NCBI GenBank assembly: GCA_041666525.1
Contig: JBAYGT010000008.1
Location: 1 to 64,000 of the forward strand
From: JBAXTZ01 sp041666525
GTDB lineage: Bacteria; Bacillota; Negativicutes; JBAXTZ01
DNA: 64,000 nt
Direction of reading: 5' to 3'
Below are positions 33,467-43,034 of the stretch, piece by piece. Under the pieces are notes generated by a model that was not told the DNA's origin, made no database searches, and saw nothing but the letters and a program-made list of their open reading frames with translations. Both the position numbers and the translations under genes were made by a program. Each line of letters starts with the position of its first letter. Within the stretch, counting starts at the first letter, position 1.

Positions 33467-34798
33467 TTGAAACGCAGATATATGCAATTGTTATATCCGG
33501 GAATGCATATCAAACGCTGGTTGATTTTAGCGTTGGCAGCTTTATCAACGGCTAGTTTAGGCTTGGGTTTGTTTTTAAATTATAATGTCATAATGTATGT
33601 CGAAGGTTTGATTTTTACTTATGCACAGCATGTTTTTGGCTGGTCGTTTTATTCGATAGTGCAGCTTATCGGATTGTTCATTTTCTTTGTTGGAACAATT
33701 GCAACATATTTTTTTGTGAAACGCGGTTGGCGAAATATGCTTGATGAGCTGCTGCCGGACGAACAAGGAAACATTATCGATAGTTTGTTCAAGGGCCGAC
33801 GGTTGCGCAGTGGTCCGAAAATCGTTGCAATTGGCGGTGGTACTGGTTTGGCGGTTTTGCTTAAGGGATTAAAAAATATCACAGCAAATATTACTGCGAT
33901 TGTTACCGTAGCTGATGACGGAGGATCATCCGGGGTGTTACGCGAGCAATTGCACATTGTTCCGCCGGGCGACATGCGTAATTGCATGGTTGCGCTATCG
34001 GATGCTGAACCGCTGATGGAGCGGATTATGCAGCATCGCTTTGATACAGAGGGAACGTTGGGCGGGCATAGCCTGGGAAATCTTTTTATTGCAGCTTTGG
34101 CAAAAGAACTTGGCGATATTGAGCTTGCGATGGAAGCTGCGAGTAAGCTGTTAAAAATTCACGGAAAAGTGATTCCTTCGACGAAAGCTAACATTCGGTT
34201 ATCTGCTGAAATGGTTGATGGTGAAGTAGTAGTTGGTGAATCAAATATCACAAAAGCCGGAAAACAGATTAACAGAGTTTTTTTGGACAGTTCAGACGCT
34301 AGCGTTCCGGTTTCGGCGGTTGATGCAGTGTTAAATGCCGATATCATTCTTTTTGGCCCAGGCAGTTTGTATACCAGCATAATTCCCAATTTATTGCTTG
34401 AACAGCTGACTGAAGCAATTAAACGTTCTGGAGCTGCAAAAATATATATCTGTAATGTGATGACTCAGTACGGCGAAACAGATGGATATACCGCATCAGA
34501 TCATGTAAAAACAATTTTGGAACATGCAGGAAATGTTATTGAATACGCAGTCATAAACAATCGCGCCGTAATCCAGTCTTTGAAGCAACAATATGCTACT
34601 CAAAAGGCCTTTCCGGTAATCGCCGATTCCGCAAAAATCCGTGAGCTAGGAGTTATTCCGATTGAGGCGGATATTATTTGTGAGACAGACTACGTCCGTC
34701 ATGATCAGGTAAAACTGCCAGCTGTTATTATTGAGTTGGTGTATGGTATACTTGGCAAGAAAAAGCGTAGATTCTGGGATGGATTTTTGAAACATTAG
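33467..34798 (+). CDS. yvcK: Gluconeogenesis factor YvcK (CofD-like)
   Basis: The 443-residue protein belongs to the YvcK group needed for growth on gluconeogenic carbon and proper peptidoglycan. After two N-terminal hydrophobic helices (about residues 15-35 and 55-80) it has the CofD-like domain: AIGGGTGLAVLLKGLK near residue 122, VTVADDGGSSG near 145, and a PPGDMRNCMVAL segment. The N-terminal membrane anchor is a variation of some Bacillota. The start TTG at 33467 is supported by weak CAGGTG; ATG 33482 is possible. Confidence 0.93.
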   Translation: MKRRYMQLLYPGMHIKRWLILALAALSTASLGLGLFLNYNVIMYVEGLIFTYAQHVFGWSFYSIVQLIGLFIFFVGTIATYFFVKRGWRNMLDELLPDEQGNIIDSLFKGRRLRSGPKIVAIGGGTGLAVLLKGLKNITANITAIVTVADDGGSSGVLREQLHIVPPGDMRNCMVALSDAEPLMERIMQHRFDTEGTLGGHSLGNLFIAALAKELGDIELAMEAASKLLKIHGKVIPSTKANIRLSAEMVDGEVVVGESNITKAGKQINRVFLDSSDASVPVSAVDAVLNADIILFGPGSLYTSIIPNLLLEQLTEAIKRSGAAKIYICNVMTQYGETDGYTASDHVKTILEHAGNVIEYAVINNRAVIQSLKQQYATQKAFPVIADSAKIRELGVIPIEADIICETDYVRHDQVKLPAVIIELVYGILGKKKRRFWDGFLKH

Positions 34799-34814
34799 AT
34801 GAATGTGGTGAGCT

Positions 34815-35750
34815 ATGTCGTTTTCTCGAGAAGTAAAAGACGAAACCGCGCGCGCGGCTATAAACGATGATTGTTGTAAGATCGCTGAAACTGCGGCATT
34901 TTTTCGTGCTGCCGGCAAATTAATTCTTGGCGGTAACAATTTGGTTGGAATTTCCGTTGTTTCCGGAAATGCAAGTGTTGTCCGGCGCTATTATTCATTA
35001 ATAAAACAGCTTTCTAGCTGTGAAGCGGATATAGTTGTCAGCAAAAGCACCCGGCTGAAAAAAAATAATCGCTACGAATTGAGGGTTGCTCCGCAGCTGA
35101 CGGTTGTGCAGTTGCTGATTTTACTTGGAATATGGAAAGATGATGGTTATGTGGTTCGTGATAATTCATTAAAAAATTTTGCAAAGAAAAATTGTTGTCG
35201 CAAAGCGATATTGCGCGGATTCTTTTTAGGAGCTGGTTCACTCAGCAGCCCCAAGGGTGATTATCATTTGGAACTTAACATTCCGAGTGCAGAGGCAAAA
35301 TCGATAATTGCCCGCTGTCTGAAAGTTTTTGAAATATCTGCGGGCATAATTGAGCGCAAGGAAAATTTGATAATGTATATCAAAGAAGCTGAGGCAATAA
35401 TTGATTTTTTAAGAATAGTTGGCGCGCATAATTCGGTGTTGCACTACGAAAACGCCCGCGTTGTGAAGGATATGCGTAATCGCATCAACCGCGAAGTGAA
35501 CTGCGAAACGGCAAATTTGCAAAAAACAGTGCGAACAGCAGGCCGGCAGATAGAAAAAATCCGTCTGATTACCGATTTGCGTGGTTTGGAATGGTTGCCA
35601 ACTGCGTTGAAAATCACTGCACAAGCGCGACTTGATAATCCGGAAGCATCCATCGGCGAATTAGTAGAAATAATTAATGACGGGACGTCGAAGTCAGGAA
35701 TCAATCATCGTTTGCGAAAACTCGAACAAATTGCAGATAACCTGATATAA
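34815..35750 (+). CDS. whiA: DNA-binding regulator WhiA
   Basis: The 311-residue protein has the WhiA layout: an N-terminal LAGLIDADG-like fold (SFSREVKDETAR start; AFFRAAGKL) and a C-terminal helix-turn-helix (LTDLRGLEWLPTALKITAQA-like stretch; NPEASIGELVEI ending in GINHRLRKLEQI). It controls cell division, and sporulation genes in Gram-positive bacteria. It completes the rapZ-yvcK-whiA block. Confidence 0.96.
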   Translation: MSFSREVKDETARAAINDDCCKIAETAAFFRAAGKLILGGNNLVGISVVSGNASVVRRYYSLIKQLSSCEADIVVSKSTRLKKNNRYELRVAPQLTVVQLLILLGIWKDDGYVVRDNSLKNFAKKNCCRKAILRGFFLGAGSLSSPKGDYHLELNIPSAEAKSIIARCLKVFEISAGIIERKENLIMYIKEAEAIIDFLRIVGAHNSVLHYENARVVKDMRNRINREVNCETANLQKTVRTAGRQIEKIRLITDLRGLEWLPTALKITAQARLDNPEASIGELVEIINDGTSKSGINHRLRKLEQIADNLI

Positions 35751-35762
35751 ATAGGAGTATTA

Positions 35763-36716
35763 ATGAAAAAGATATCTATTGTAGTACCAATCTATAACGA
35801 AGAGGCAAACATCGAGTATTTCAGCAATTCAATTACTCAAGTAATGTCAAAATTGTCATATGATTGGGAACTTATTTTTGTTGATGACGGATCTAAAGAT
35901 GCGACACCGATGTTAATTCACCAGCTGTCACTTCGAGATTGCCGAATAAAGGGATTCCAGCTTTCGCGCAATTATGGGCACATGGCAGCACTTTCTTGTG
36001 GTTTGGATAATGCTCAAGGCGATGCGGTGATTTCGATGGATGGCGATATGCAGCATCCGCCGGAAATGTTGCCGCAACTGTTGGAATTATGGGAACAAGG
36101 TTACGAAGTAGTCCAGACGCTGCGAAAAAGCACTGAGGGAGTTTCACTGTTCAAGAAAGTTACTTCCGCATTTTTCTATAAATTGATTAATTCGATGTCA
36201 AAAGTTCAAATAGCCGAAGGCGGTTCTGATTTTAGGTTGCTAGATCGCAAAGCAGTTTTGGCATTTAGAAAATTCCGCGAGGAAAGCCGGTTTATCCGGG
36301 GAATGATTAGCGCTCTTGGTTACAAAAAAATCACGGTAGATTTTGTAGCATCGCCTCGTTTTGCCGGTAAGTCAAAATATTCACTTGGCAAAATGATGCA
36401 TTTTGCTTTGGACGGAATTACGGCTTTTTCCAAAACTCCGCTTCGTTTGGTATTTTATTTTGGTTTGCTTTGCGGATTGTTAAGCGTTTTTTTAATCGCG
36501 CATGTTTTTTACGTAGTGTATTTCACCAATTCCGCAGCGCCTGGTTGGGCGTCAATGACTGCTTCGATAGCTTTTGTCGGCGGAATTCAGATGATGGGAT
36601 TGGGCGTGATTGGCGAGTATATCGGACGAATATTCGAAGAAGTTAAGCACAGACCAATTTATTTGATTAGTGAGGAAATTGGTGAGTTTAACCCGTTGCA
36701 TAATCATAATCAATAG
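35763..36716 (+). CDS. Family 2 glycosyltransferase (GtrB/DPM1-like)
   Basis: The 317-residue enzyme starts with KISIVVPIYNEEANIEYFSN and has the metal-binding MDGDMQHPPE motif near residue 97. It ends in two transmembrane helices (LRLVFYFGLLCGLLSVFLIA; FVGGIQMMGLGVIGEYIGRI), the GtrB-type architecture that moves sugars onto polyprenyl phosphate at the inner membrane. The acceptor and sugar are not known. The riboswitch promoter of the next gene lies inside its 3' end. Confidence 0.92.
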   Translation: MKKISIVVPIYNEEANIEYFSNSITQVMSKLSYDWELIFVDDGSKDATPMLIHQLSLRDCRIKGFQLSRNYGHMAALSCGLDNAQGDAVISMDGDMQHPPEMLPQLLELWEQGYEVVQTLRKSTEGVSLFKKVTSAFFYKLINSMSKVQIAEGGSDFRLLDRKAVLAFRKFREESRFIRGMISALGYKKITVDFVASPRFAGKSKYSLGKMMHFALDGITAFSKTPLRLVFYFGLLCGLLSVFLIAHVFYVVYFTNSAAPGWASMTASIAFVGGIQMMGLGVIGEYIGRIFEEVKHRPIYLISEEIGEFNPLHNHNQ

Positions 36717-36723
36717 TGTATAA
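36695..36723 (+). promoter_or_regulatory. Promoter of the c-di-AMP riboswitch transcript
   Basis: TTGCAT (36695-36700), a 17-bp spacer, and TATAAT (36718-36723). It lies within the 3' end of the glycosyltransferase gene and puts the start of transcription near 36730. Confidence 0.75.
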
Positions 36724-36729
36724 TACCGT

Positions 36730-36898
36730 CGAGCTTAAAAGCCTAATCTTGCTCAAGAACGGGGAAACCAATTTTACGTACTGTTATAACTGCGGTTATT
36801 GCGTGCGTATCGGGGTGAAGACGAAAGAGTAAAATCAAGTAGTCGGGGCGCCTTCTGCCCTAACCCGACAGCTAACCTCGTCGGCTATCTGAAGGGAG
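36730..36898 (+). ncRNA. ydaO/yuaA-type c-di-AMP riboswitch
   Basis: The leader shows the conserved ydaO pieces: AAGAACGGGGAAACC near 36755, ATCGGGGTGAAGACGAAAGA near 36810, a GTCGGG...CCCGAC stem (36842-36847 with 36864-36869), and AGCTAACCTCGTCGGC. It ends at the GAAGGGAG ribosome site of the hydrolase gene, so control may be at translation or by terminator-type switching; a CCTTC at 36851-36855 can pair with the ribosome site. In Bacillota these riboswitches turn off wall hydrolases and potassium or osmolyte transport genes at high c-di-AMP. Confidence 0.88.
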
Positions 36899-36905
36899 AT
36901 CTGTA

Positions 36906-37571
36906 GTGAACTTTCGACAAATAGTTTCTATTGGTGTGTTCTGTTTTATTTTTTCCATAGCAATTATGGCGTCTGCCGCTTTTCAACAGGGAGACGATGG
37001 CCAGGATGTTAAAGAAATTCAGGCAAAATTGCAAACGCTTGGTTATAACATCAGTGTTGATGGGAGTTACGGACCGGCTACTGCCGCTGCCGTCAAAAAG
37101 TTTCAAGCGGAACACAGTTTGACTGCTGACGGAGCGATTGGTGAACAAACTTATCAAATGTTGATGGGAAGAGATATTCCGGTTAGCCGTGGTGATTCTT
37201 CCACTACCAATGCGCGCAGATTGATGTCGGTTGCTCTGCGTTATACAGGAACACCTTACGTGTTTGGCGGAACAGCTCCGGGCGGGTTTGATTGTTCAGG
37301 CTATGTACGATACGTATATGCCCAAATGGGTGTCTATCTTCCGCGTTGTGCCGACGAACAATTTTTGGTGGGGCGAAGCGTTAGTTATTCTGCTCTTCAG
37401 CCTGGTGATTTAGTGTTTTTTGAAACATATGCATCCGGTGCCTCGCACGTCGGTATTTATCTTGGAAATGACAAGTTTGTAGCCGCTTCATCTTCGCGAG
37501 GTGTGCACGTTGATTCTTTGAGGAGTTCATATTATTCCAGCCGCTATCTTGGAGCACGCCGTGTAAACTAA
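36906..37571 (+). CDS. NlpC/P60 cell-wall hydrolase with a peptidoglycan-binding domain
   Basis: The 221-residue precursor has a signal peptide (SIGVFCFIFSIAIMASAA). It is followed by a peptidoglycan-binding PG_binding_1 domain (QGDDGQDVKEIQAKLQTLGY near residue 25) and an NlpC/P60 endopeptidase domain with Cys in GGFDCSGYVRYVYA near residue 128 and His in HVGIYLGNDKFVAASS. It cuts gamma-D-Glu-type bonds of peptidoglycan stem peptides. The GTG at 36906 is used, after the riboswitch ribosome site GAAGGGAG. Regulation by c-di-AMP is directly supported by the leader. Confidence 0.95.
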   Translation: MNFRQIVSIGVFCFIFSIAIMASAAFQQGDDGQDVKEIQAKLQTLGYNISVDGSYGPATAAAVKKFQAEHSLTADGAIGEQTYQMLMGRDIPVSRGDSSTTNARRLMSVALRYTGTPYVFGGTAPGGFDCSGYVRYVYAQMGVYLPRCADEQFLVGRSVSYSALQPGDLVFFETYASGASHVGIYLGNDKFVAASSSRGVHVDSLRSSYYSSRYLGARRVN

Positions 37572-37585
37572 TCGATAATAATTTT

Positions 37586-37611
37586 GGGAAGGAAATACCT
37601 TCCCTTTTTTT
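37586..37611 (+). terminator. Terminator after the NlpC/P60 gene
   Basis: GGGAAGG (37586-37592) and CCTTCCC (37598-37604) around AAATA, followed by seven T residues. Confidence 0.88.
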
Positions 37612-37647
37612 ATATCACTTGGCTAAGACTGTTGGAACTAGAGGAAT

Positions 37648-39384
37648 ATGTTTGAGTTTTATTTTCAAAAATTTATTAAACCATATTGGATTATTGTATC
37701 ATTCGCAATAATCAGCTTTTTTTTGGCTACATATGCGACTCTCTGTATGCCATATCTCGTGCGTTATTTTTTAGATGTAACATTAAAAACAAAGATCGCT
37801 GATTCCAGTCATTATGCATTATTTGAAGTTGTACGCGATTTGGTTTTATTGTATACACTAAAAGGCGTTTGCTTTATGACGTATCAAATGTTGCTTGGCA
37901 GAGCCGGTACAAAATTTGTTGTTCGCTTGCGTGAATCAATGTTTTCACGTGTTATGAACCTAAGACTGGATTATTTTGATAAAAATAAACGTGGCGAGGT
38001 GCTGTCACTATTTACGAATGACTTGTTGGCAATTCAACAAGCCCTGACTGTTGGCATGATTGATTTTATGTTAGAAAGTCTTGGCCTTATTGCACTTGTT
38101 GGTGTAATGCTATGGATGAGTTGGAAGCTTACGATAATTACCCTAGTGGTGTTGCCGATTATTGCTTTAGCTACCAATATGTTCAAAAACAAGCTGTCAC
38201 ATTACGGGGGCAAGATCCTTGAAGTTCAATCAGATGTCACTGAATTATTATATACTTATGTGAGTTGTGTTAAGATTATCAGAAGTTATGTTCGTGAGCA
38301 CTATGAGTTAAAACGATTTCAACAGGCTCAGGCGAAGGCGCTCGTTGTTTTTATGAAAATGCAAAAATATCGGGCGTTATTGTTGTCGCTATCTGAAGTT
38401 CTTGCGATGCTTGGGATTGTGGCAATTTTAATTTTCGGTGGCAGTTTGATAATCAACGGAGAATTAACAGTTGGATATATGTTTGCCTTTTTGGTTTATC
38501 TGATCAATTTGCCGGTGCCGGTGAAGAAAATTGTCGACGCGTTTACTGCGCTACGACTGGGTTTGGTTGCCTGGGAACGAATTTCGTTTTTGAATCAACA
38601 GCCGCTTGATGTTGTTAGCGGCACTGCAGACGTAGTGTTTGCGGGGGGGCGGGTAGAATTTTGTGATGTCTCTTATGGATATAATTCGGAAAAAATACTA
38701 AAAGATATATCCTTTACTGTCGAACCCGGAGATTTTTTTGCTGTAGTTGGACCGAGCGGCGCGGGTAAGTCTTCGTTGGCAGCTTTAATACTTAGATTTG
38801 CTGACACAGATAGTGGTGAAGTTTTATTCGATGGAAAGAATATTGCTTCTTATAAACGCGATGCCTACCGACAGAATATCGGCTATATTCAGCAGGAAGC
38901 ATTTCTTTTCAATCAGACGATTGCTGAAAATATACGCTATGGGAACTTTGAAGCGAGTGATGAAGAGGTTATCGCGTCAGCTGTATTGGCAAATGCCGAT
39001 GAATTCATCCAGCGGTTGCCGCAAAAATATCAAACTAATGTCGGTACTTATGGTTCGAAACTTTCCGGTGGCCAGCGGCAACGAATTGCTTTGGCGCGGG
39101 CGATGTTGAAAAAACCCAAACTGGTAGTGCTTGATGAGCCAACGGCAGCTTTAGATAGTTTGAGTGAACAACAGGTTTTCTACGCGATAAAAAACGCTTG
39201 CAAAGGAATTACTACAATTTTGATTACCCATAATTATCAATTATTGTGTGATGATGACAAAATTATTTGTTTAGATAAAGGGAATATCGTTGAAGTCGGT
39301 ACTCATAAAGAATTGTTGCAAAAAAAGGGCTATTATTATTATCTATACAATATGCGAAAAATAGCCGAAAAATGTGAGGAGTGA
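37648..39384 (+). CDS. ABC transporter, fused membrane and ATPase domains (exporter type)
   Basis: The 578-residue half-transporter has about six N-terminal helices (the type IV exporter fold), then an ATPase domain with VVGPSGAGKSS near residue 371, QQEAFLFNQTIAENIRYG, LSGGQRQRIALARA near 474, and LDEPTAALDSLSE near 495. It likely works as a homodimer exporting a lipid, peptide or drug. The substrate is not visible. It overlaps or abuts an ATPase gene (39386), so the two may be coupled. No export accessory proteins are nearby. Confidence 0.93.
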   Translation: MFEFYFQKFIKPYWIIVSFAIISFFLATYATLCMPYLVRYFLDVTLKTKIADSSHYALFEVVRDLVLLYTLKGVCFMTYQMLLGRAGTKFVVRLRESMFSRVMNLRLDYFDKNKRGEVLSLFTNDLLAIQQALTVGMIDFMLESLGLIALVGVMLWMSWKLTIITLVVLPIIALATNMFKNKLSHYGGKILEVQSDVTELLYTYVSCVKIIRSYVREHYELKRFQQAQAKALVVFMKMQKYRALLLSLSEVLAMLGIVAILIFGGSLIINGELTVGYMFAFLVYLINLPVPVKKIVDAFTALRLGLVAWERISFLNQQPLDVVSGTADVVFAGGRVEFCDVSYGYNSEKILKDISFTVEPGDFFAVVGPSGAGKSSLAALILRFADTDSGEVLFDGKNIASYKRDAYRQNIGYIQQEAFLFNQTIAENIRYGNFEASDEEVIASAVLANADEFIQRLPQKYQTNVGTYGSKLSGGQRQRIALARAMLKKPKLVVLDEPTAALDSLSEQQVFYAIKNACKGITTILITHNYQLLCDDDKIICLDKGNIVEVGTHKELLQKKGYYYYLYNMRKIAEKCEE

Positions 39385-39385
39385 T

Positions 39386-40105
39386 TTGGGATCGGTTGAA
39401 TTTACTGATGTAAGCTTCGCATATCGAAACCGGTGTGCGCTGACTGCGGTTAATATCTGTTTGCGGACCGGGGATTTTGTTGGAATCGTTGGACCAAACG
39501 GTTCCGGTAAGACTACTTTTTTAAAATTGGCTGCAGGAATTATAGCGCCACAAAGCGGTTGCGTGAAAATCTCCGATAAATCCCCGCTGGTTGCAACCCA
39601 AAAAGGTTTTGTCGGCTATGTTTCACAATTGCAGAACGATAGCAGTGCCGGATTTCCGGCAACTGTGAGTGAGATAGTTTCGCTTGGAACGCTTAAGAGC
39701 CAGGCAAAAGCCCGCAAACATGTTGTCGAGCATATATTAGAGATTACCGGACTTGCCGGTTATGAAAAAACACTGATAAATGAATTGAGCGGTGGTTATC
39801 GTCAACGAATGATGGTCGCGCGCGCTTTGGCACAGAACCCGCGTATATTGTTACTGGACGAACCAACCAGTGGTATTGATGCACCGAGCGGAAAAAAATT
39901 GTTTGAATTATTACGCAATCTTAATCGTCGGCTTGGAATTACTATCATAATGGTTAGTCATGATATCATAAATATTACCGAGTATATGCAAAGAGTAGTA
40001 TGTATAAATAAAGGTATTTGTTTTGATGGCAGTGCGAATGAATTCAAAAAAAATCATCTCCATCAGCATTTATTGTTCGAGTTTCCGACAATGAATGCAG
40101 TTTAA
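39386..40105 (+). CDS. ABC transporter ATP-binding protein
   Basis: The 239-residue ATPase has GIVGPNGSGKTTFLKLAAGI near residue 31, LSGGYRQRMMVARALAQ near 138, and LLLDEPTSGID. It resembles the ATPases of zinc or manganese uptake systems, but no partner permease is adjacent. A TTG at 39386 preceded by AGGAG (4 bp away) is preferred; a GTG at 39374 inside the upstream gene lacks a ribosome site. Confidence 0.85.
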   Translation: MGSVEFTDVSFAYRNRCALTAVNICLRTGDFVGIVGPNGSGKTTFLKLAAGIIAPQSGCVKISDKSPLVATQKGFVGYVSQLQNDSSAGFPATVSEIVSLGTLKSQAKARKHVVEHILEITGLAGYEKTLINELSGGYRQRMMVARALAQNPRILLLDEPTSGIDAPSGKKLFELLRNLNRRLGITIIMVSHDIINITEYMQRVVCINKGICFDGSANEFKKNHLHQHLLFEFPTMNAV

Positions 40106-40138
40106 TTTTCAAACAATCATAATAATTTCGGAGGAATA

Positions 40139-40876
40139 ATGTCGGGACATAGTAAATGGGCAAACATCAAACATCGTAAGGGTAAACAGGATGCATTAAA
40201 AGCCAAAGCTACTACAAAAATTGGCCGGGAGATTATGATAGCCGTGAAAAACGGCGGCTTAGATCCTTCGATGAATATGAAGTTGAAGCTGGCGTTGCAA
40301 AAAGCGAAAGAAAATAATATTCCCAAGGACAATATCAACCGGGCATTGCAAAAGGGTGCCGGTGGCGGTGACGCCAGTAATGTTGAAACTATATTGTATG
40401 AAGGCTATGGCCCGGGCGGAGTGGCAATTTTGGTTGAGACCATGACCGACAATCGCAACCGTACCGTTGCCGATGTTCGGCATTATTTTACGAAGTTCGG
40501 CGGAAATCTCGGCGAAGCCGGTTGCGTAGCTTGGATGTTTAAAAATAAAGGTTTATTTCTTGTGGAACAAACAGAAAAAATAAACGAAGATGAACTGATG
40601 CTGGCAGTACTGGAAGCTAACGCTGAAGGTTTTGATGCAAGTACGGACGAAATCGAAATAACGTGCGAACCAGATGCATTCGAATCTGTGCAGCGGGCGA
40701 TTGAGTCACTTGGAATAGAGCCTGCTGTGGCGCAAATCCGGATGATTCCGGATATAACGCTAGCTTTATCGGCCGATGACGACATCAAAATGCAGAAATT
40801 GTTAGACGCGTTGGAAGAGCATGATGACGTTAACGAAGTGTACACCAACTATGAATTCCCTGAAGAAGAGGAATGA
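40139..40876 (+). CDS. YebC/PmpR-family regulator
   Basis: The 245-residue protein begins SGHSKWANIKHRKGKQDALK, the conserved YebC start, and has GGNLGEAGCVAWMF near residue 120. It controls gene expression, reported both as a DNA-binding regulator and as a translation factor for proline-rich stalls. It is the first gene of the yebC-ruvCAB cluster and starts after CGGAGG. Confidence 0.95.
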   Translation: MSGHSKWANIKHRKGKQDALKAKATTKIGREIMIAVKNGGLDPSMNMKLKLALQKAKENNIPKDNINRALQKGAGGGDASNVETILYEGYGPGGVAILVETMTDNRNRTVADVRHYFTKFGGNLGEAGCVAWMFKNKGLFLVEQTEKINEDELMLAVLEANAEGFDASTDEIEITCEPDAFESVQRAIESLGIEPAVAQIRMIPDITLALSADDDIKMQKLLDALEEHDDVNEVYTNYEFPEEEE

Positions 40877-40877
40877 T

Positions 40878-41366
40878 ATGCGGGCATTGGGGATCGATCC
40901 CGGCACGGCGATTTGCGGCTATGGTCTGGTAGAGAGTATTGGCAGTAAACTAGTTCCTGTTCATTGCGGAGCGGTTCTGACCGCTTCGGCTACGGAAATG
41001 CCGTTACGGTTATTGAAAATATTCGATGAATTGAACAAAATCATCGGTGACTGTCGCCCGGACGTGGTTGCTATTGAACAACTGTTTTTCAACAAAAATG
41101 TTAAGACGGCGTTGTCTGTTGGCCAGGCACGCGGCGTGATTATGTTAGTGGCCGCAAAAAACAATTTGCCGATTTTGGAATATACACCACTACAAGTTAA
41201 ACAAGCTGTAGTTGGATATGGAAAAGCTGACAAACAGCAAGTCGCGTATATGGTTATGCGGTTACTTGGTATCAAAGAACAACCTAAACCGGATGATGTG
41301 ACTGATGCACTGGCTATCGCGGTGTGTGCAATTCACAGCTCGGCCAACAGTTTGAGTTGGCGGTAG
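40878..41366 (+). CDS. ruvC: Holliday junction resolvase RuvC
   Basis: The 162-residue nuclease shows the acidic active site in GIDPGTAICGYGL (near residue 5), VAIEQLFFNKNVKTALSVGQ (E near residue 67) and DVTDALAIAVC near the C terminus. It cuts Holliday junctions during recombination repair with RuvA and RuvB. ATG 40878 begins one base after the yebC stop, and the family start MRALGIDPG fits. Confidence 0.95.
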   Translation: MRALGIDPGTAICGYGLVESIGSKLVPVHCGAVLTASATEMPLRLLKIFDELNKIIGDCRPDVVAIEQLFFNKNVKTALSVGQARGVIMLVAAKNNLPILEYTPLQVKQAVVGYGKADKQQVAYMVMRLLGIKEQPKPDDVTDALAIAVCAIHSSANSLSWR

Positions 41367-41374
41367 GGAGGACT

Positions 41375-41968
41375 ATGATTGGATTTTTGCGAGGAGCGGT
41401 AGATAGTGTCAGCGCCGATTTTTGTTTTTTGGATTGTAACGGCGTCGGGTATCGGGTATTCATTCCTGAATCTACTCGCGGAAAGCTTGTTGTAGGCAAT
41501 GTAATAAAATTATTTACTTATCTTCAGGTCCGTGAAGACGCAATGCTATTATTTGGTTTTTTTAGTAAGGAAGAATATGATTTATATATTCTTTTGCTTA
41601 ACGTCAATGGTGTTGGTCCTAAATTGGCGCTGGCAGTGCTGTCGGCAATTGGGCCAAATGAGTTTCGTTCAGCTATCGCTCAACAAGACCTTGCTGTTTT
41701 GACCAAAATATCCGGTGTCGGTAAGAAGACTGCGGAACGGATGATTGTTGAGTTGAAGGATAAAGTCGGAGTAATTGCGGGAATTATCAATAGAGAAGAC
41801 CAGCATTTTGGTGATGTTCTAGGGACAGTTGAAAGTAGTGATGCAGCACAGGCGCTTATTTCATTGGGGTACAGCCGTAATGAAGTTAGCCAGGTGTTGC
41901 GAAAGTTGGATTTAACCTTGTCAACGGCTAGTTTGATTAAGCTGGCGTTAAAAGAGTTTATGAAATAG
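41375..41968 (+). CDS. ruvA: Holliday junction DNA helicase subunit RuvA
   Basis: The 197-residue junction-binding protein has the N-terminal OB domain (MIGFLRGAVDSV), two helix-hairpin-helix motifs (VNGVGPKLALAVLSAI; ISGVGKKTAERMIVELKDKV), and a small C-terminal UBA-like domain that binds RuvB. GGAGG lies close upstream of ATG 41375. Confidence 0.95.
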   Translation: MIGFLRGAVDSVSADFCFLDCNGVGYRVFIPESTRGKLVVGNVIKLFTYLQVREDAMLLFGFFSKEEYDLYILLLNVNGVGPKLALAVLSAIGPNEFRSAIAQQDLAVLTKISGVGKKTAERMIVELKDKVGVIAGIINREDQHFGDVLGTVESSDAAQALISLGYSRNEVSQVLRKLDLTLSTASLIKLALKEFMK

Positions 41969-41977
41969 GGCGTAATT

Positions 41978-43009
41978 ATGGAAGAAAGAGTTATTGTCGG
42001 TCAAGAATTGGACGGGGACAATTGGCAATATTCATTACGTCCAAAAAAATTGTCTGAGTATATTGGCCAAGAGCAAGTTAAAAAAAATCTGGATATTTTT
42101 ATAAAAGCGGCGTTGAATCGAGCGGAAACGCTTGATCATGTTTTGTTGTACGGTCCGCCGGGGTTAGGAAAAACCACGCTTGCGACAATTATTGCCAATG
42201 AAATGGGAGTTAATTTGCGAATTACTTCCGGACCGGCGATTGAGCGTCCGGGTGATTTGGCGGCAATTCTGACAAATTTATCCGATAAAGATGTTTTGTT
42301 TATTGATGAAATTCATCGTTTGAGCCGCACCGTCGAAGAAGTGCTGTATTCGGCAATGGAAGATTTTGCGTTGGATATTATTATTGGCAAAGGTCCAAGC
42401 GCTCGTACGGTTCGTATTGATTTGCCGCCGTTTACGTTGGTTGGTGCGACCACGCGCGCCGGTTCGCTAGCTGCGCCGTTGCGTGACCGGTTTGGAATAG
42501 TTTCTCGATTGGAATATTACCGAACAGATGAATTGTTGCATATTATCAATCGCTCGGCTGACGTTATTAAAATTGCGGTTGAACAACGCGGAGCCGAAGA
42601 AATAGCTCGTCGCTCGCGTGGAACCCCGCGGATTGCAAATCGATTATTGAAACGGGTACGTGATTTTGCTCAGGTCGAAGGCCAAGGTGTGATTACTGAA
42701 AAAATTGCCGATTTGGCATTGGAATTATTGGAAGTTGATAAACTGGGGCTGGATCGCACCGACCGACGCTTGTTGACAATGATTATTGAACGTTTTGACG
42801 GCGGACCGGTCGGATTGGATACGATTTCAGCCTGCATAAGCGAAGAAACTGAAACGGTTGAGGACGTACTTGAACCATTTTTGATGCAGCTGGGTTTTAT
42901 TCAACGTACTCCACGTGGACGTGTAGTAAATCGTGCCGCGTACGAACATTTTGGCATTAGTAAAAAAACAGTATCTGACAACGAACAACAGCCGCTTTTT
43001 GGCGAATAA
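41978..43009 (+). CDS. ruvB: Holliday junction branch-migration ATPase RuvB
   Basis: The 343-residue AAA+ motor has GPPGLGKTTLA near residue 60, VLFIDEIHRLSR near 103, VGATTRAGSL near 155, and the C-terminal winged helix FIQRTPRGRVVNRAAYEHFG. With RuvA it drives branch migration. It follows ruvA by 9 bp. Confidence 0.96.
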   Translation: MEERVIVGQELDGDNWQYSLRPKKLSEYIGQEQVKKNLDIFIKAALNRAETLDHVLLYGPPGLGKTTLATIIANEMGVNLRITSGPAIERPGDLAAILTNLSDKDVLFIDEIHRLSRTVEEVLYSAMEDFALDIIIGKGPSARTVRIDLPPFTLVGATTRAGSLAAPLRDRFGIVSRLEYYRTDELLHIINRSADVIKIAVEQRGAEEIARRSRGTPRIANRLLKRVRDFAQVEGQGVITEKIADLALELLEVDKLGLDRTDRRLLTMIIERFDGGPVGLDTISACISEETETVEDVLEPFLMQLGFIQRTPRGRVVNRAAYEHFGISKKTVSDNEQQPLFGE

Positions 43010-43034
43010 TAAGCATTTATTCAAGGAGTTGTTA

